The notes: a model not told the origin generated them from the letters alone. Counted from the first letter of the stretch, positions 15,206 through 23,941 are shown. The stretch: DNA of 31,306 nt from F23-B02 sp946405205 (GCA_946405205.1 CAMJGL010000018.1:1-31306), one strand, 5' to 3'. Numbers and translations: made by a program.

Positions 15206-16102
15206 TCACACCTTATCCGTCGCCTTCTCGCCGAAGATGCCCGTGGGCTTGACGAGGAGGATGACTATCAGAAGGACAAAGGTGAACGCATCCGAGAAGA
15301 TGGTCCAGTCCTGTCCTATGCCTTTTATGATATTCTCGCAAATACCTATGATAAACGCGCCTATGACAGCGCCCGGTATCGAGCCGATGCCTCCGAACAC
15401 CGCCGCGACGAAGGCCTTGAGGCCGGGCATGGCGCCCGAGGTCGGGACTACGGTCTGGTAGTTTGAGAAATAAAGCAGCGAGCCCACAGCCGCGAGGAAG
15501 CAGCCAATGACAAAGGTGAAGGAGATAACGGAGTTTATCTTGATGCCCATGAGCTGGCTGGTCTCAAAGTCCTTGGACACCGCGCGCATTGCCATGCCGA
15601 TCTTGGTGTACTTTATAAGCAGAACGAGCACGACGATAAGAACGATCGTGAGAATGGGGGTCACAACGGTGACCATTTTTGTGGTCGCGCCCCAGATCGT
15701 GACCTTCTTCGTCAGGAACGGGATGACGGGATATGTACGCGGCAGACCGCCGGTGAAGTACAGCGCGCAGTTCTGCAGCAGGTAGGATACGCCGATCGCG
15801 GAGATCATGACCGACATACGCGGGGCGCTGCGCAGGGGCTTATACGCGACCTTTTCAATAGCGACGCCGAGAGCCACCGTAAGCACTATAACAAGCACTA
15901 TCGCCGCCCACATCGGCAGGCCGCCGGCTATCGCATATATCATAATAAGACCCGCGACCATGAACACGTCGCCGTGGGCAAAGTTAATAAGACGCAGTAT
16001 GCCGTAGACCATGGTATAGCCGATGGCTATAAGAGCATACTGGCCGCCCACCGATATTCCGGACAGCAGGTATTGCAGATTGTTATGCAGGAAATCAATC
16101 AT
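15206..16102 (-). CDS. livH: Branched-chain amino acid ABC transporter permease LivH
   Basis: This 298-residue permease shows the LivH pattern: QYLLSGISVGGQYALIAIGY, then YGILRLINFAHGDVFMVAG, the coupling loop MAMRAVSKDFETSQLMGI, and GLKAFVAAVFGGIGSIPGA. With LivM it forms the membrane channel. The start is ATG 16102, six bases after aggaaggt. A 190-base structured gap separates it from livK. Confidence 0.95.
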   Translation of the reverse strand: MIDFLHNNLQYLLSGISVGGQYALIAIGYTMVYGILRLINFAHGDVFMVAGLIMIYAIAGGLPMWAAIVLVIVLTVALGVAIEKVAYKPLRSAPRMSVMISAIGVSYLLQNCALYFTGGLPRTYPVIPFLTKKVTIWGATTKMVTVVTPILTIVLIVVLVLLIKYTKIGMAMRAVSKDFETSQLMGIKINSVISFTFVIGCFLAAVGSLLYFSNYQTVVPTSGAMPGLKAFVAAVFGGIGSIPGAVIGAFIIGICENIIKGIGQDWTIFSDAFTFVLLIVILLVKPTGIFGEKATDKV

Positions 16103-16126
16103 CTGTTTACCTTCCTATTTCTGTAC

Positions 16127-16181
16127 AGGAACGCATAGATCCGCTCCAGCAGGCTTTATTGGAGCGCATTTACACGTTCCT
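16127..16181 (-). other. Nested stem-loop in the livK-livH gap
   Basis: An outer stem AGGAACG/CGTTCCT and an inner stem CGCTCCA/TGGAGCG are separated by matched 8-base internal loops, with an 11-base apical loop. It lies in the transcript between livK and livH and has no T tract, so it is more likely an RNA stability or processing element than a terminator. Confidence 0.5.
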
Positions 16182-16224
16182 TGTGTGATCTCTGCTCTGC
16201 GGCAGAGTTTTCTTTAAAGGCTGT

Positions 16225-16255
16225 ATGGTGGGGACGCGAAACGCGCCCCCACCAT
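16225..16255 (-). terminator. Strong hairpin downstream of livK (attenuator-like)
   Basis: Arms ATGGTGGGG/CCCCACCAT continue as CGCG/CGCG with a 3-base loop and one mismatch. On the minus strand it follows livK but lacks a clear T tract. It probably limits readthrough or protects the livK 3' end, giving more binding protein than permease. Confidence 0.6.
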
Positions 16256-16292
16256 TTGATTTGATGCTTCTATTCAGCTTTGATCGCTATGA

Positions 16293-17471
16293 TCAGCCGG
16301 CCTTCTGGACTGCAACGAAGTCCCAAACACCGGTCTCGGTATTTGCGGTCTTTATGTAAGCTGCGTCGCGGTTTGCATCGCCCGTATCATTGAAGGAGAT
16401 GTCGCCGGAGATGCCGGTGTAGGTCACGCCGGGCAGAGCCGCCATAACGTCAGCCGCCTCAACGGAGCCTGCCGCCTTGATGGCCTCGAGCGCTACCATG
16501 TATGCGTCATAGCCCATGACGGTAACTGCGGAGAGCATATCGTTGCCGCCGTTATTCTCAACGTTCTTGGGATCAGCGTTGATCCACTCCTTGATGCCCT
16601 TTTCAAAATCGGGGTTGCCGCCCTCTGCATAGAAGGTGGAAACATACAGCTCGGTGTTCTTGCCTACGGTCGCGCCGACGATGGTGTTGTTATCCCATGT
16701 GTCGGAGCCGAGCAGGGGGATATCTACGCCCTGAGCGTCAGCCTGCTCAACGATGAGCTGTGCATACTGGATGGAAACAGGAGCGAAGATGGCCTGTGCG
16801 CCGGCCTTCTTGGCGTTGTTCAGGTAAGAGGTGAAGTCGGAGTTATCCTTGGGGAAGGATTCGGTGGTGACTTCAATATCGAGCTTCTCGGCTGCTTCCT
16901 TGAAGTAGTTGATGAGGCCCTGGTCATAGTCGTTGCCGAGCTCGCCCAGGCAGTAGACCTTGGTCGCCTTCAGTTCGTCCTTTGCAAAGTTTGCGTGGAC
17001 GGTGCCCTGGAAGGGATCGAGGAAGCAGATACGGAAGTAGTGCTCGTTACCCTCGGTGACCTGGGGGTTGGTGCAGGTGACGCCGATGGCGGGAACGCCG
17101 GCTTCCTTAAAGGTGTCGGATGCAGCGATGGATACGCCGGAGCCGTAGGAGCCGAGAACAACGGATACGCCCTCAGCGATCAGCTCGGTCGCCGCGGAAA
17201 CGGCCTTCTCGTTTGCCGATTCGTTATCGGCGTAAACGAGCTCGACCTTGTAGGTCTCGCCGCCGACCTCGACGGTGGGGCACTTGTAGTTTGCATACTG
17301 CATGCCGAGGATTTCCTGCTTGCCGCCCGCGCCGTTTGCGCCGGTCTGAGGCTCATAAACGCCGATCTTGATGACCTTCTCGTCACCGGAGCCGCCGTTA
17401 TCGCCGCCGCCGCATGCGCACAGCGAAAATACCATGAGCACGGCAAGAACAAGAGCTAAATACTTCTTCAT
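16293..17471 (-). CDS. livK: Branched-chain amino acid-binding lipoprotein LivK
   Basis: This 392-residue periplasmic-type binding protein has a lipoprotein signal (MKKYLALVLAVLMVFSLCAC) and a Gly-rich linker. The two-lobed Leu/Ile/Val-binding fold follows (KIGVYEPQTGANGAGGKQ, VVLGSYGSGVSIAASDTF, KVYCLGELGNDYDQG, VMGYDAYMVALEAIKAAG). It would sit outside the membrane and deliver substrate to LivHM. The start is ATG 17471, eight bases after aggagg. It is the first gene of the operon, with its own promoter and a downstream hairpin. The exact ligand (Leu/Ile/Val or another amino acid or short amide) is not certain from sequence. Confidence 0.93.
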   Translation of the reverse strand: MKKYLALVLAVLMVFSLCACGGGDNGGSGDEKVIKIGVYEPQTGANGAGGKQEILGMQYANYKCPTVEVGGETYKVELVYADNESANEKAVSAATELIAEGVSVVLGSYGSGVSIAASDTFKEAGVPAIGVTCTNPQVTEGNEHYFRICFLDPFQGTVHANFAKDELKATKVYCLGELGNDYDQGLINYFKEAAEKLDIEVTTESFPKDNSDFTSYLNNAKKAGAQAIFAPVSIQYAQLIVEQADAQGVDIPLLGSDTWDNNTIVGATVGKNTELYVSTFYAEGGNPDFEKGIKEWINADPKNVENNGGNDMLSAVTVMGYDAYMVALEAIKAAGSVEAADVMAALPGVTYTGISGDISFNDTGDANRDAAYIKTANTETGVWDFVAVQKAG

Positions 17472-17551
17472 TGAGTTTTCCTCCTAAATTATTTATCAAC
17501 TTTCATATGTCCGCGCAGAGCGAACATTTGTCTTTTTCGTTGATAATGAGC

Positions 17552-17580
17552 ATTATAAACTAATAACGGCACAATTGCAA
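17552..17580 (-). promoter_or_regulatory. Promoter of the liv operon
   Basis: On the minus strand, -35 TTGCAA (17575-17580) and a perfect -10 TATAAT (17552-17557) are 17 bases apart. They leave a leader of roughly 75 bases before livK. Confidence 0.75.
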
Positions 17581-17630
17581 CTATTTTTTGAATATTTTAT
17601 TAATACCGTATCAATATACTGCTTGTTCAG

Positions 17631-18833
17631 TCAAATGATCTTCGGACTTGTGCGCCAGTCCGCGCCTCCGCGCCGCTCCTCCTTGGCGGTGTAGCCCAGA
17701 ACGTAAAGATCATGGGCGAAGCTGCCGCGCTCGAACACTGCTGTGCACTCCGCGCCGAGCTCCTTTACCGCTGCGGGCTTTGTTATGACGGGTATCCTTG
17801 CTCTGCCGTCCATCTCCCGCAGAAGCGCGCAGCCTCTCGCGTTCGCGGCCAGCACCCTCGCATACGGCGGCGTTTCCCGGGACATATCGGCGCTTATACC
17901 GAGAACGGCGCACATCACCATGCGGCGGATGCGGCTGAGCGCGTAGCGCTTGCTCTTTGCCGCGGCGATGACGGCGTCAAGCCCGCTCTCCTCGCGGGCG
18001 GCTCTGGCAAGGCGGTTATTCAGCCCCTCGCCCGCGTCGGGCAGCGCGGCAAAAGCGGAATCGGGCAGCATACGCAGGCGGGATATCATGGCGCTCTCCA
18101 GATTCTCCATGAGCACGGGACCGCGCCCGAGCTTATCCTCCCTGCGGTAGACCTCGTACGCGCTTGCGGGTATCGAGGCGGCGATATCGGCGCCGTTTGC
18201 AAGGGCCCGGCGTATCTCCGCTGCGGATTTATGGCCGCTTTCGGATATCTCGTCGTGGCCGGAGCCGAAGCGCTGTACGGTCACGGGCTTTATTGACAGA
18301 CCCTGCTCGTAGACGGCCTTTATATACTCCACCGCAAGGATATTGTTCGGCGTTTCAAGCTGCCCTGACAGCTCGCCGGCCCGCTTTGCCACGGCTCTCT
18401 GCCGCGCCGCCGCGAAGGGTATGCCCTCCTGTGCTTCAAGCTCGCGGCGGATATCCACACCGATAAGGGGGTCGAGCAGTATCTCCGCAAGGGTCTCCAG
18501 CGGTTCGACCTCTCCGCATTCGCTTCCGAAGCTCAGGTGCGTCACGACTCCGATGGAGCCGAGAAGCCCCACCGCTCCCCGCGCAAAGCCCTCGGCCGAG
18601 GACAGAGCCCATGCCGGCGGAAGCTCCAGCACGAGGTCAACGCCGCTGCGAACGGCGGCCTCGGCTCTTGCAAATTTTGAGTAAACGGCGGCCTCGCCGC
18701 GCTGTATGAAGTCTCCGGACATGGCGCATACCACCGGACAGTCCACGCCCAGCAGTCTTTTTGTCTCCGTAATGTGGTGTTTATGCCCATAATGAAAGGG
18801 ATTATACTCCCCGACTATACCTATTACGCTCAA
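17631..18833 (-). CDS. tmcAL: tRNA(Met) cytidine acetate ligase TmcAL
   Basis: This ~400-residue protein has the HIGH-type nucleotidyltransferase start GIVGEYNPFHYGHKHHI, followed by VVCAMSGDFIQRGEAAVYSKFARA and VDLVLELPP. These are hallmarks of TmcAL (YlbM). The enzyme activates acetate with ATP and acetylates the wobble cytidine of elongator tRNA-Met. It diverges from acetate kinase, which handles the same acetate pool. The start is uncertain: TTG 18833 lies nine bases after aaagga and gives the usual short N-terminus, while ATG 18842 lies directly on that site. Upstream in-frame TTG 18851 is unlikely. Confidence 0.9.
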   Translation of the reverse strand: MSVIGIVGEYNPFHYGHKHHITETKRLLGVDCPVVCAMSGDFIQRGEAAVYSKFARAEAAVRSGVDLVLELPPAWALSSAEGFARGAVGLLGSIGVVTHLSFGSECGEVEPLETLAEILLDPLIGVDIRRELEAQEGIPFAAARQRAVAKRAGELSGQLETPNNILAVEYIKAVYEQGLSIKPVTVQRFGSGHDEISESGHKSAAEIRRALANGADIAASIPASAYEVYRREDKLGRGPVLMENLESAMISRLRMLPDSAFAALPDAGEGLNNRLARAAREESGLDAVIAAAKSKRYALSRIRRMVMCAVLGISADMSRETPPYARVLAANARGCALLREMDGRARIPVITKPAAVKELGAECTAVFERGSFAHDLYVLGYTAKEERRGGADWRTSPKII

Positions 18834-18879
18834 AACTCCCATTCCTTTCAAAATTTGCTTGCTTTTTGTGCAAAATGTA

Positions 18880-18908
18880 TTAAAATGATTTAGGTATAAT
18901 ATTATAAT
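18880..18908 (+). promoter_or_regulatory. Promoter of ackA
   Basis: TTAAAA (18880-18885) and TATAAT (18903-18908) are 17 bases apart. Another TATAAT at 18895-18900 lies just upstream. The -35 is weak, so the exact box pair is tentative. Confidence 0.5.
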
Positions 18909-18950
18909 ACAGTTTTTCTGTGATTTTTACAATAAGAAAGGAATTTTATA

Positions 18951-20147
18951 ATGAAGATTCTTGTTATCAACGCAGGCAGCTCTTCCCTCAAGTATCAGCT
19001 CATCGACATGGAGACCGAGACCTTAATGGCTAAGGGCCTGTGCGAGCGCATCGGCATCGACGGCCACCTCAAGCACAGCCCCCTTGTCGGCGGCAAGCCC
19101 GTGTTCGATGAGGATATCGCCCTGCCCACCCACGCCGAGGCTATTGCCGCGGTCATCGACAAGCTCACCAGCGCCGAGTTCGGCGTTGTTGCCTCCATGA
19201 AGGAGATCGACGCTGTCGGCCACCGCGTCGTCCACGGCGGCGAGAAGTTTGCTTCCTCCGTCCTCATCACCGACGAGGTCATGGCGGCTCTTGAGGAGTG
19301 CACCCCCTTCGCTCCCCTGCACAATCCTGCGAACATCATCGGCATCAATGCCTGCCGCGACGTTATGGGCAGCGTCCCCATGGTCGCTGTTTTCGATACC
19401 GCCTTCCATCAGACCATGCCCGGCAAGGCATATATGTACGCCGTTCCCTATGAGTACTACAAAAACGACGGCATCCGCCGCTACGGCTTCCACGGCACCA
19501 GCCATCGCTATGTCTCTGGCCGCTGCGCAGAGCTGATGGGCAAGCCCATAGAGGACCTGAAGATCGTCTCCTGCCACATGGGCAACGGCAGCTCCATCGC
19601 GGCTATCGACGGCGGCAAGTGCGTGGACACCTCCATGGGCTTCACCCCGCTGGTCGGCCTCCCCATGGGCACCCGCTGCGGCGATCTGGACGCGGGCGTT
19701 ATCCAGTTCATCATGAACAAGTACGGCCTGAGCATCGACGAGATGCTGAACATTCTCAACAAGAAGTCCGGCGTTCTGGGCGTTTCCGGCGTTTCCTCCG
19801 ACTTCCGCGATCTTGACAACGCCGCCGCCGAGGGCAACGAGCGCGCACAGCTTGCTCTGGATATGTTCCATTACTGGGTCGCAAAGGTCGCAGGCTCCTA
19901 CGTCGCAGCCATGAACGGCGTTGATGCTATTGTATTCACCGCAGGCGTCGGCGAGAACTCCAAGAGCTCCCGCAAGGCCATTTCCGAGTACTTCGGCTAT
20001 CTGGGCGTCACCATCGACGACGAGGCAAACTCCAAGCGCGGCGAGGATATCATGATCTCCACCCCCGACTCTAAGGTCAAGGTCTTCGTTATCCCCACCA
20101 ACGAGGAGCTCGTCATCGCACGCGACACCAAGGACATCGTAGGCTGA
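18951..20147 (+). CDS. ackA: Acetate kinase
   Basis: This 398-residue protein has all the AckA landmarks: VINAGSSSLKYQ (start), GHRVVHGGE, FDTAFHQTMP, YGFHGTSHRYV, HMGNGSSIAAI, TRCGDLDAGV, FTAGVGENS and the C-terminal TNEELVIARDT. It converts acetyl phosphate and ADP to acetate and ATP in fermentation. The start is ATG 18951, about eight bases after aaagga. It is followed by a strong hairpin and stands alone: neither pta nor the DUF177/rpmF genes that often flank ackA in Clostridia are here. Confidence 0.98.
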   Translation: MKILVINAGSSSLKYQLIDMETETLMAKGLCERIGIDGHLKHSPLVGGKPVFDEDIALPTHAEAIAAVIDKLTSAEFGVVASMKEIDAVGHRVVHGGEKFASSVLITDEVMAALEECTPFAPLHNPANIIGINACRDVMGSVPMVAVFDTAFHQTMPGKAYMYAVPYEYYKNDGIRRYGFHGTSHRYVSGRCAELMGKPIEDLKIVSCHMGNGSSIAAIDGGKCVDTSMGFTPLVGLPMGTRCGDLDAGVIQFIMNKYGLSIDEMLNILNKKSGVLGVSGVSSDFRDLDNAAAEGNERAQLALDMFHYWVAKVAGSYVAAMNGVDAIVFTAGVGENSKSSRKAISEYFGYLGVTIDDEANSKRGEDIMISTPDSKVKVFVIPTNEELVIARDTKDIVG

Positions 20148-20169
20148 TCCCTATACATTTAATAATACA

Positions 20170-20207
20170 ATTGCCGCCCCGGTCTTTGCTTAGGCCGGGG
20201 CGGCAAT
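20170..20207. terminator. GC-rich hairpin between ackA and cls
   Basis: Arms ATTGCCGCCCCGG and CCGGGGCGGCAAT flank a 12-base loop in the gap between two convergent genes. It can end both transcripts, although the T tracts are poor. Confidence 0.75.
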
Positions 20208-20222
20208 ACTGTATTCGGATCT

Positions 20223-21755
20223 TTACAGCAGCGGCGCGAGAGAGCGCAGTACGCTGTTGACTAACTCGCCGAGGAAGCTCGTGCGGCAGTCGGAAAGCTC
20301 CACGCGGCGGCACTTTTCCATCGTTTCAAGGTCGTCGGCTTTGACCTTAGCTATGGCGGGGTTTGCGTACATGAGCGTTCCGCATTCAAAGTGCAGGTAC
20401 AGACTGCGGTAATCCATGTTGATGGTGCCCACGACGCACAGCTTATCATCGCATACAAAGCTTTTGGCGTGGACAAAGCCGGGGGTATACTCGTATATCT
20501 TCACGCCCGCCTTCAAAAGCGCGGGGTAATACGAACGGGTGAGCTGGTAGACTATTTTCTTGTCGGGTATGCCCGGGGTTATCATGCGCACATCGACACC
20601 GCGCTTCGCCGCCATGCACAGGGCGCTTTGAAGCTCGCTGTCTATGGCAAGATACGGCGTGGTTATATAAATGTAGTCACGAGCCTGATACAGCATATCC
20701 GTATACACGCTCTCGCCGACGTTTTCGTCGTCCAGGGGGCTGTCGGAAAAGCTGAGGACATAGCCGTCATCCTCCCCGCCCTTTTCCCCGAAGCTTTCGG
20801 CCACAAAGTCGCCGTACCCGCCGCCGTCCTTGTTAAAGGCGTTCCACAGCTCAAGGAACATGACCGTCAGGTTTTCGACGCCCGGCCCCTTAAGCATAAG
20901 TCCGGTATCCTTCCAGTGGCCGAAGCGTTCTATTTCGTTAATATACTCGTCGCTTATGTTTATGCCGCCGGTGAAGCCCGTTTTTCCGTCAATGACCGTA
21001 AGCTTTCTGTGGTCGCGGTTATTCATGACAAGACTCACGGCAGGGACAAAGCGGTTGAACGCCATGGTCTTTATGCCCCAGCCTCTGAGCGTATTGCAGT
21101 AGTTTGCCGGCAGGCGGTCGACGCAGCCCATATCGTCATATATGATGCGCACATCCACGCCCTCGGAGGCCTTGCGCTTGAGTATTTCCAGCACACTGTC
21201 CCACATTCTGCCCGGGCTTATTATGAAGTACTCGAGGAATATGAATTTCTCCGCCTTCTCAAGCTCGCATATCAGGTCCCCGAACATCTCCTCGCCGACA
21301 CGGTAATAGCTTATCTTCGTATCCTTGCCGGCAGGGTATCCGCCGGCCTTCTCAAGATATTTGAACAGTCCCGCGGCGGCAGGATCCTTCAAGGATATCT
21401 CATCCGAGACGGAGGGGCGCTGATCAAAATACTCCGCCGACTTTTCAAGCTGGGTATTCAGCATTTTCCGCATGTACCGGGTCGGCCTCTTGTTTCCGAA
21501 TATGACAAACATCAGTCCTCCCAGCAGCGGCAGCATGGCGATAAGCAGCACCCAGCCGATCTTATACGACGGGTTCATCTCGCTTCTGATAACAAACAGT
21601 ATCGCCACGACGCTCAATACGCGCAGTATGCTTTGTATAACGGGCAGAGCACTGCTCAGCTCAAGCAGAAGCGCCATGAGCCAGGCCAACTGTACGATAA
21701 TGAGCAGAGCCGTTATGCAGGTTCGTGAGAATATTTTTTTAAGCAGCTTTGTCAT
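20223..21755 (-). CDS. cls: Cardiolipin synthase-type phospholipase D family protein
   Basis: This 510-residue protein has two or three N-terminal hydrophobic helices (about 12-80, ending GGLMFVIFGNKRPTR) and two PLD catalytic motifs. They are HRKLTVIDGKTGFTGG in the first half and HAKSFVCDDKLCVVGTINMD in the second. This is the bacterial cardiolipin synthase layout: it joins two phosphatidylglycerols (or a related pair) at the membrane. The start is ATG 21755, nine bases after aggaggt. It is single, converging on ackA and diverging from rplU. Confidence 0.92.
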   Translation of the reverse strand: MTKLLKKIFSRTCITALLIIVQLAWLMALLLELSSALPVIQSILRVLSVVAILFVIRSEMNPSYKIGWVLLIAMLPLLGGLMFVIFGNKRPTRYMRKMLNTQLEKSAEYFDQRPSVSDEISLKDPAAAGLFKYLEKAGGYPAGKDTKISYYRVGEEMFGDLICELEKAEKFIFLEYFIISPGRMWDSVLEILKRKASEGVDVRIIYDDMGCVDRLPANYCNTLRGWGIKTMAFNRFVPAVSLVMNNRDHRKLTVIDGKTGFTGGINISDEYINEIERFGHWKDTGLMLKGPGVENLTVMFLELWNAFNKDGGGYGDFVAESFGEKGGEDDGYVLSFSDSPLDDENVGESVYTDMLYQARDYIYITTPYLAIDSELQSALCMAAKRGVDVRMITPGIPDKKIVYQLTRSYYPALLKAGVKIYEYTPGFVHAKSFVCDDKLCVVGTINMDYRSLYLHFECGTLMYANPAIAKVKADDLETMEKCRRVELSDCRTSFLGELVNSVLRSLAPLL

Positions 21756-21825
21756 TGCTCGCTTACCTCCTGTTCTCTGATATGATTATGCCATTTTTTC
21801 TGCAGTATTTCAAGCGTTTTTATGC

Positions 21826-21854
21826 TTGACATCGCAGTTTTGCAATGATATACT
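21826..21854 (+). promoter_or_regulatory. Promoter of rplU-rpmA
   Basis: Perfect -35 TTGACA (21826-21831) and -10 TATACT (21849-21854) are 17 bases apart. Transcription should start near 21861. Confidence 0.85.
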
Positions 21855-21860
21855 ACTAAA

Positions 21861-21939
21861 GCCGCATTGAGTGGGTCGGAAGCTCGGGACTTGCCCGGCA
21901 CCTACAAGAGCGAGACCTGAAGAAAGGATTGTTAAGTTC
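21861..21939 (+). ncRNA. Structured 5' leader of rplU (L21 leader-like)
   Basis: The ~80-base leader folds with nested stems GGTC/GACC (21874-21877 with 21914-21917) and GCTC/GAGC (21882-21885 with 21908-21911). An inner GGG/CCC hairpin (86-88/94-96) completes it. Position and shape fit the L21 leader class, by which r-protein expression is thought to be autoregulated. The class match was not tested by covariance search. Confidence 0.6.
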
Positions 21940-22254
21940 ATGAAGCATGCTATCATCGTGACCGGCGGCAAGCAGTATCGCGTCGCAGAGGGCGACGTCA
22001 TCTTCGTCGAAAAGCTCGACGTTGAGGCTGGCGAGTCCGTTAAGTTCGACCAGGTTCTGGCTGTCATCGACGGCGAAAACACCGTTTTCGGCGCACCTGT
22101 CATCGAGGGCGCGACCGTTTCCGCAAACGTCGTCAAGAACGGCAAGGGCAAGAAGGTCCGCGTTTACAAGATGAAGCCCAAAAAGGGTTACCGCAGAACT
22201 CAGGGCCACAGACAGCCCTATACCAAGGTTCAGATCGAAACCATCAATGCATAA
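21940..22254 (+). CDS. rplU: 50S ribosomal protein L21
   Basis: This 104-residue protein has the L21 pattern: HAIIVTGGKQYRVAEGDVIFVEKL, FDQVLAVIDGE, and the C-terminal basic VYKMKPKKGYRRTQGHRQPYTKVQI. It binds 23S rRNA in the large subunit. The start is ATG 21940; the ribosome binding site aaagga is rather far (11 bases). A longer in-frame extension upstream would overlap the structured leader and is rejected. It is 38 bases before rpmA. Confidence 0.97.
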   Translation: MKHAIIVTGGKQYRVAEGDVIFVEKLDVEAGESVKFDQVLAVIDGENTVFGAPVIEGATVSANVVKNGKGKKVRVYKMKPKKGYRRTQGHRQPYTKVQIETINA

Positions 22255-22292
22255 TTTTTTCCGCTACTACTGATAATGGAGGTGTAACCTTA

Positions 22293-22556
22293 ATGGCACA
22301 TAAAAAAGGTATGGGTTCCACAAAGAACGGCCGCGACAGTGAGTCCAAGCGCCTCGGACCCAAGAGAGCAGATGGTCAGTTTGTTCTGGCCGGCAATATC
22401 CTTGTCAGACAGCGCGGGACCAAGATCCACCCCGGTACCAACGTCGGAAAGGGTAAGGATGACACTCTGTTCGCTCTCGTTGACGGCAGGGTAAAGTTCG
22501 AGCGCAAGGACAAGGACCGCAAGCAGGTCTCTGTTTACGAAGAAATCGCTCAGTAA
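22293..22556 (+). CDS. rpmA: 50S ribosomal protein L27
   Basis: This 87-residue protein starts MAHKKGMGSTKNGRDSESKR and includes GTKIHPGTNVGKGKDDTLFAL. It is L27, whose N-terminus reaches the peptidyl transferase centre. Unlike the usual Firmicutes form, there is no extension of about nine residues before the Ala-His-Lys-Lys start, and no cleavage is needed. Consistently, the Prp protease gene usually found between rplU and rpmA is absent. The ribosome binding site ggaggt precedes the ATG by nine bases. Confidence 0.97.
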   Translation: MAHKKGMGSTKNGRDSESKRLGPKRADGQFVLAGNILVRQRGTKIHPGTNVGKGKDDTLFALVDGRVKFERKDKDRKQVSVYEEIAQ

Positions 22557-22569
22557 ATGAAGATTTGAT

Positions 22570-22601
22570 AATGCCGGACAGGTCTGTCCGGCATTGTTTT
22601 T
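22570..22601 (+). terminator. Terminator after rpmA
   Basis: Stem AATGCCGGACA/TGTCCGGCATT with a small loop is followed by TGTTTTT. It separates rpmA from obgE, so obgE needs readthrough or its own promoter. Confidence 0.8.
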
Positions 22602-22634
22602 ACACTTTTGATTTCAAAAAGGAGGAACTAAACC

Positions 22635-23918
22635 ATGGCAGCCTCTTTTGTAGATAAAGCAAGAATAAGCGTAAGAGCCGGTAACGGCGGCAACGGCGCG
22701 GTCGCCTTCCACCGCGAGAAATATGTCGCGGCGGGCGGCCCCGACGGCGGCGACGGCGGCAAGGGCGGCGACGTCGTTTTTGTCGTTGACGACAATATGT
22801 CCACCCTGATGGACTTCAGGTACAAGCGCAAGTACGTCGCCGGTAACGGCTCCGACGGTCAGGGAAAGCGCTGCTCCGGCAAGGACGGGGACAGTCTTTA
22901 TATCCGCGTGCCCCGCGGCACACTGATACGCGATACCGAGACCGGCGGCATCATGCACGATATGTCCGACGGCGAAAACTATACCGTCGCACGCGGCGGC
23001 AGAGGCGGCTGGGGCAACAAGCACTTTGCGACCCCGACCCGTCAGGTGCCCCGCTTTGCCAAGCCCGGTCTGCCCGGCGAAAGCCACGACATCACCCTTG
23101 AGCTGAAGCTTCTGGCCGATGTGGGGCTCGTGGGCTTCCCCAACGTGGGCAAGAGCACGCTGCTTTCCGTCGTGAGCAAGGCTCACCCGAAGATCGCAAA
23201 CTATCACTTCACCACCCTTTTCCCCAATCTCGGCGTGGTGTATGTCGACGAGGGCCGCTCCTTTGTCATGGCGGACATCCCCGGCATCATCGAGGGCGCT
23301 TCCGAGGGCGCGGGGCTCGGGCACGATTTTCTGCGGCATATCGACCGCTGCCGTCTGCTGATACACCTTGTTGACGTCTCCGGCTCCGAGGGCCGCGATC
23401 CGGTCGCGGATTTCGACGCGATAAACGCGGAGCTGCGCGAATACTCCCCCGAGCTCGCAGGACGTGCTCAGATAGTCGCGGCGAACAAGTGCGACCTCTG
23501 CGGCGGCGACCGCGAGAATATCGACAGGCTGCGCGAGCACGTCGAGGCTCTCGGCTATGAGTTTTTCGAGATGAGCGCCGCAACCCACAGCGGCACGCGG
23601 GAGCTTGTGAACATTGCCGCGGCAAAGCTGCAGGAGCTGCCGCCGCTTATCCGCTTTGAAGCCGACTACGTCCCCCCCGAGCCTGTTATCGACACCTCGG
23701 AGGAGCTCAGCATCGAGCAGTTTGACGACGTATGGGTCGTCGAGGGGCCGTGGCTCCAGCGCCTTATGGGCTCGGTCAATTTCTCGGATAACGAGAGCCT
23801 GATGTACTTTGACCGCGTTCTGCGCGACAACGGCGTTTACAGGCGCATGGAGGAAATGGGTATCCGTGACGGCGACACGGTCAGCATCTACAATCTCGAA
23901 TTTGAGTACCGTGACTGA
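22635..23918 (+). CDS. obgE: GTPase Obg/CgtA
   Basis: This 427-residue protein has the Gly-rich Obg fold (1-158, with repeats such as GGPDGGDGGKGGDVVFV). The G domain follows (G1 GFPNVGKST 167-175, switch FTTLFPNLGVV, G3 DIPG 214-217, G4 NKCD 284-287), then a C-terminal OCT domain of about 85 residues ending MGIRDGDTVSIYNLEFEY. Obg acts in late 50S assembly and in the stress and sporulation response. The start is ATG 22635, with ggagg eight bases before. It completes the conserved rplU-rpmA-obgE cluster. Confidence 0.97.
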   Translation: MAASFVDKARISVRAGNGGNGAVAFHREKYVAAGGPDGGDGGKGGDVVFVVDDNMSTLMDFRYKRKYVAGNGSDGQGKRCSGKDGDSLYIRVPRGTLIRDTETGGIMHDMSDGENYTVARGGRGGWGNKHFATPTRQVPRFAKPGLPGESHDITLELKLLADVGLVGFPNVGKSTLLSVVSKAHPKIANYHFTTLFPNLGVVYVDEGRSFVMADIPGIIEGASEGAGLGHDFLRHIDRCRLLIHLVDVSGSEGRDPVADFDAINAELREYSPELAGRAQIVAANKCDLCGGDRENIDRLREHVEALGYEFFEMSAATHSGTRELVNIAAAKLQELPPLIRFEADYVPPEPVIDTSEELSIEQFDDVWVVEGPWLQRLMGSVNFSDNESLMYFDRVLRDNGVYRRMEEMGIRDGDTVSIYNLEFEYRD

Positions 23919-23941
23919 TCCGCGCTATATATTATATAAGT

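Noticed and set aside
19023..19871. Minus-strand open frame opposite ackA
   Set aside because: It is an Ala/Asp/Val-rich mirror frame of acetate kinase, without a ribosome binding site.
20391..21728. Long plus-strand open frame opposite the cardiolipin synthase gene
   Set aside because: It is antisense to PLD motifs on the minus strand; no start signal or domain.
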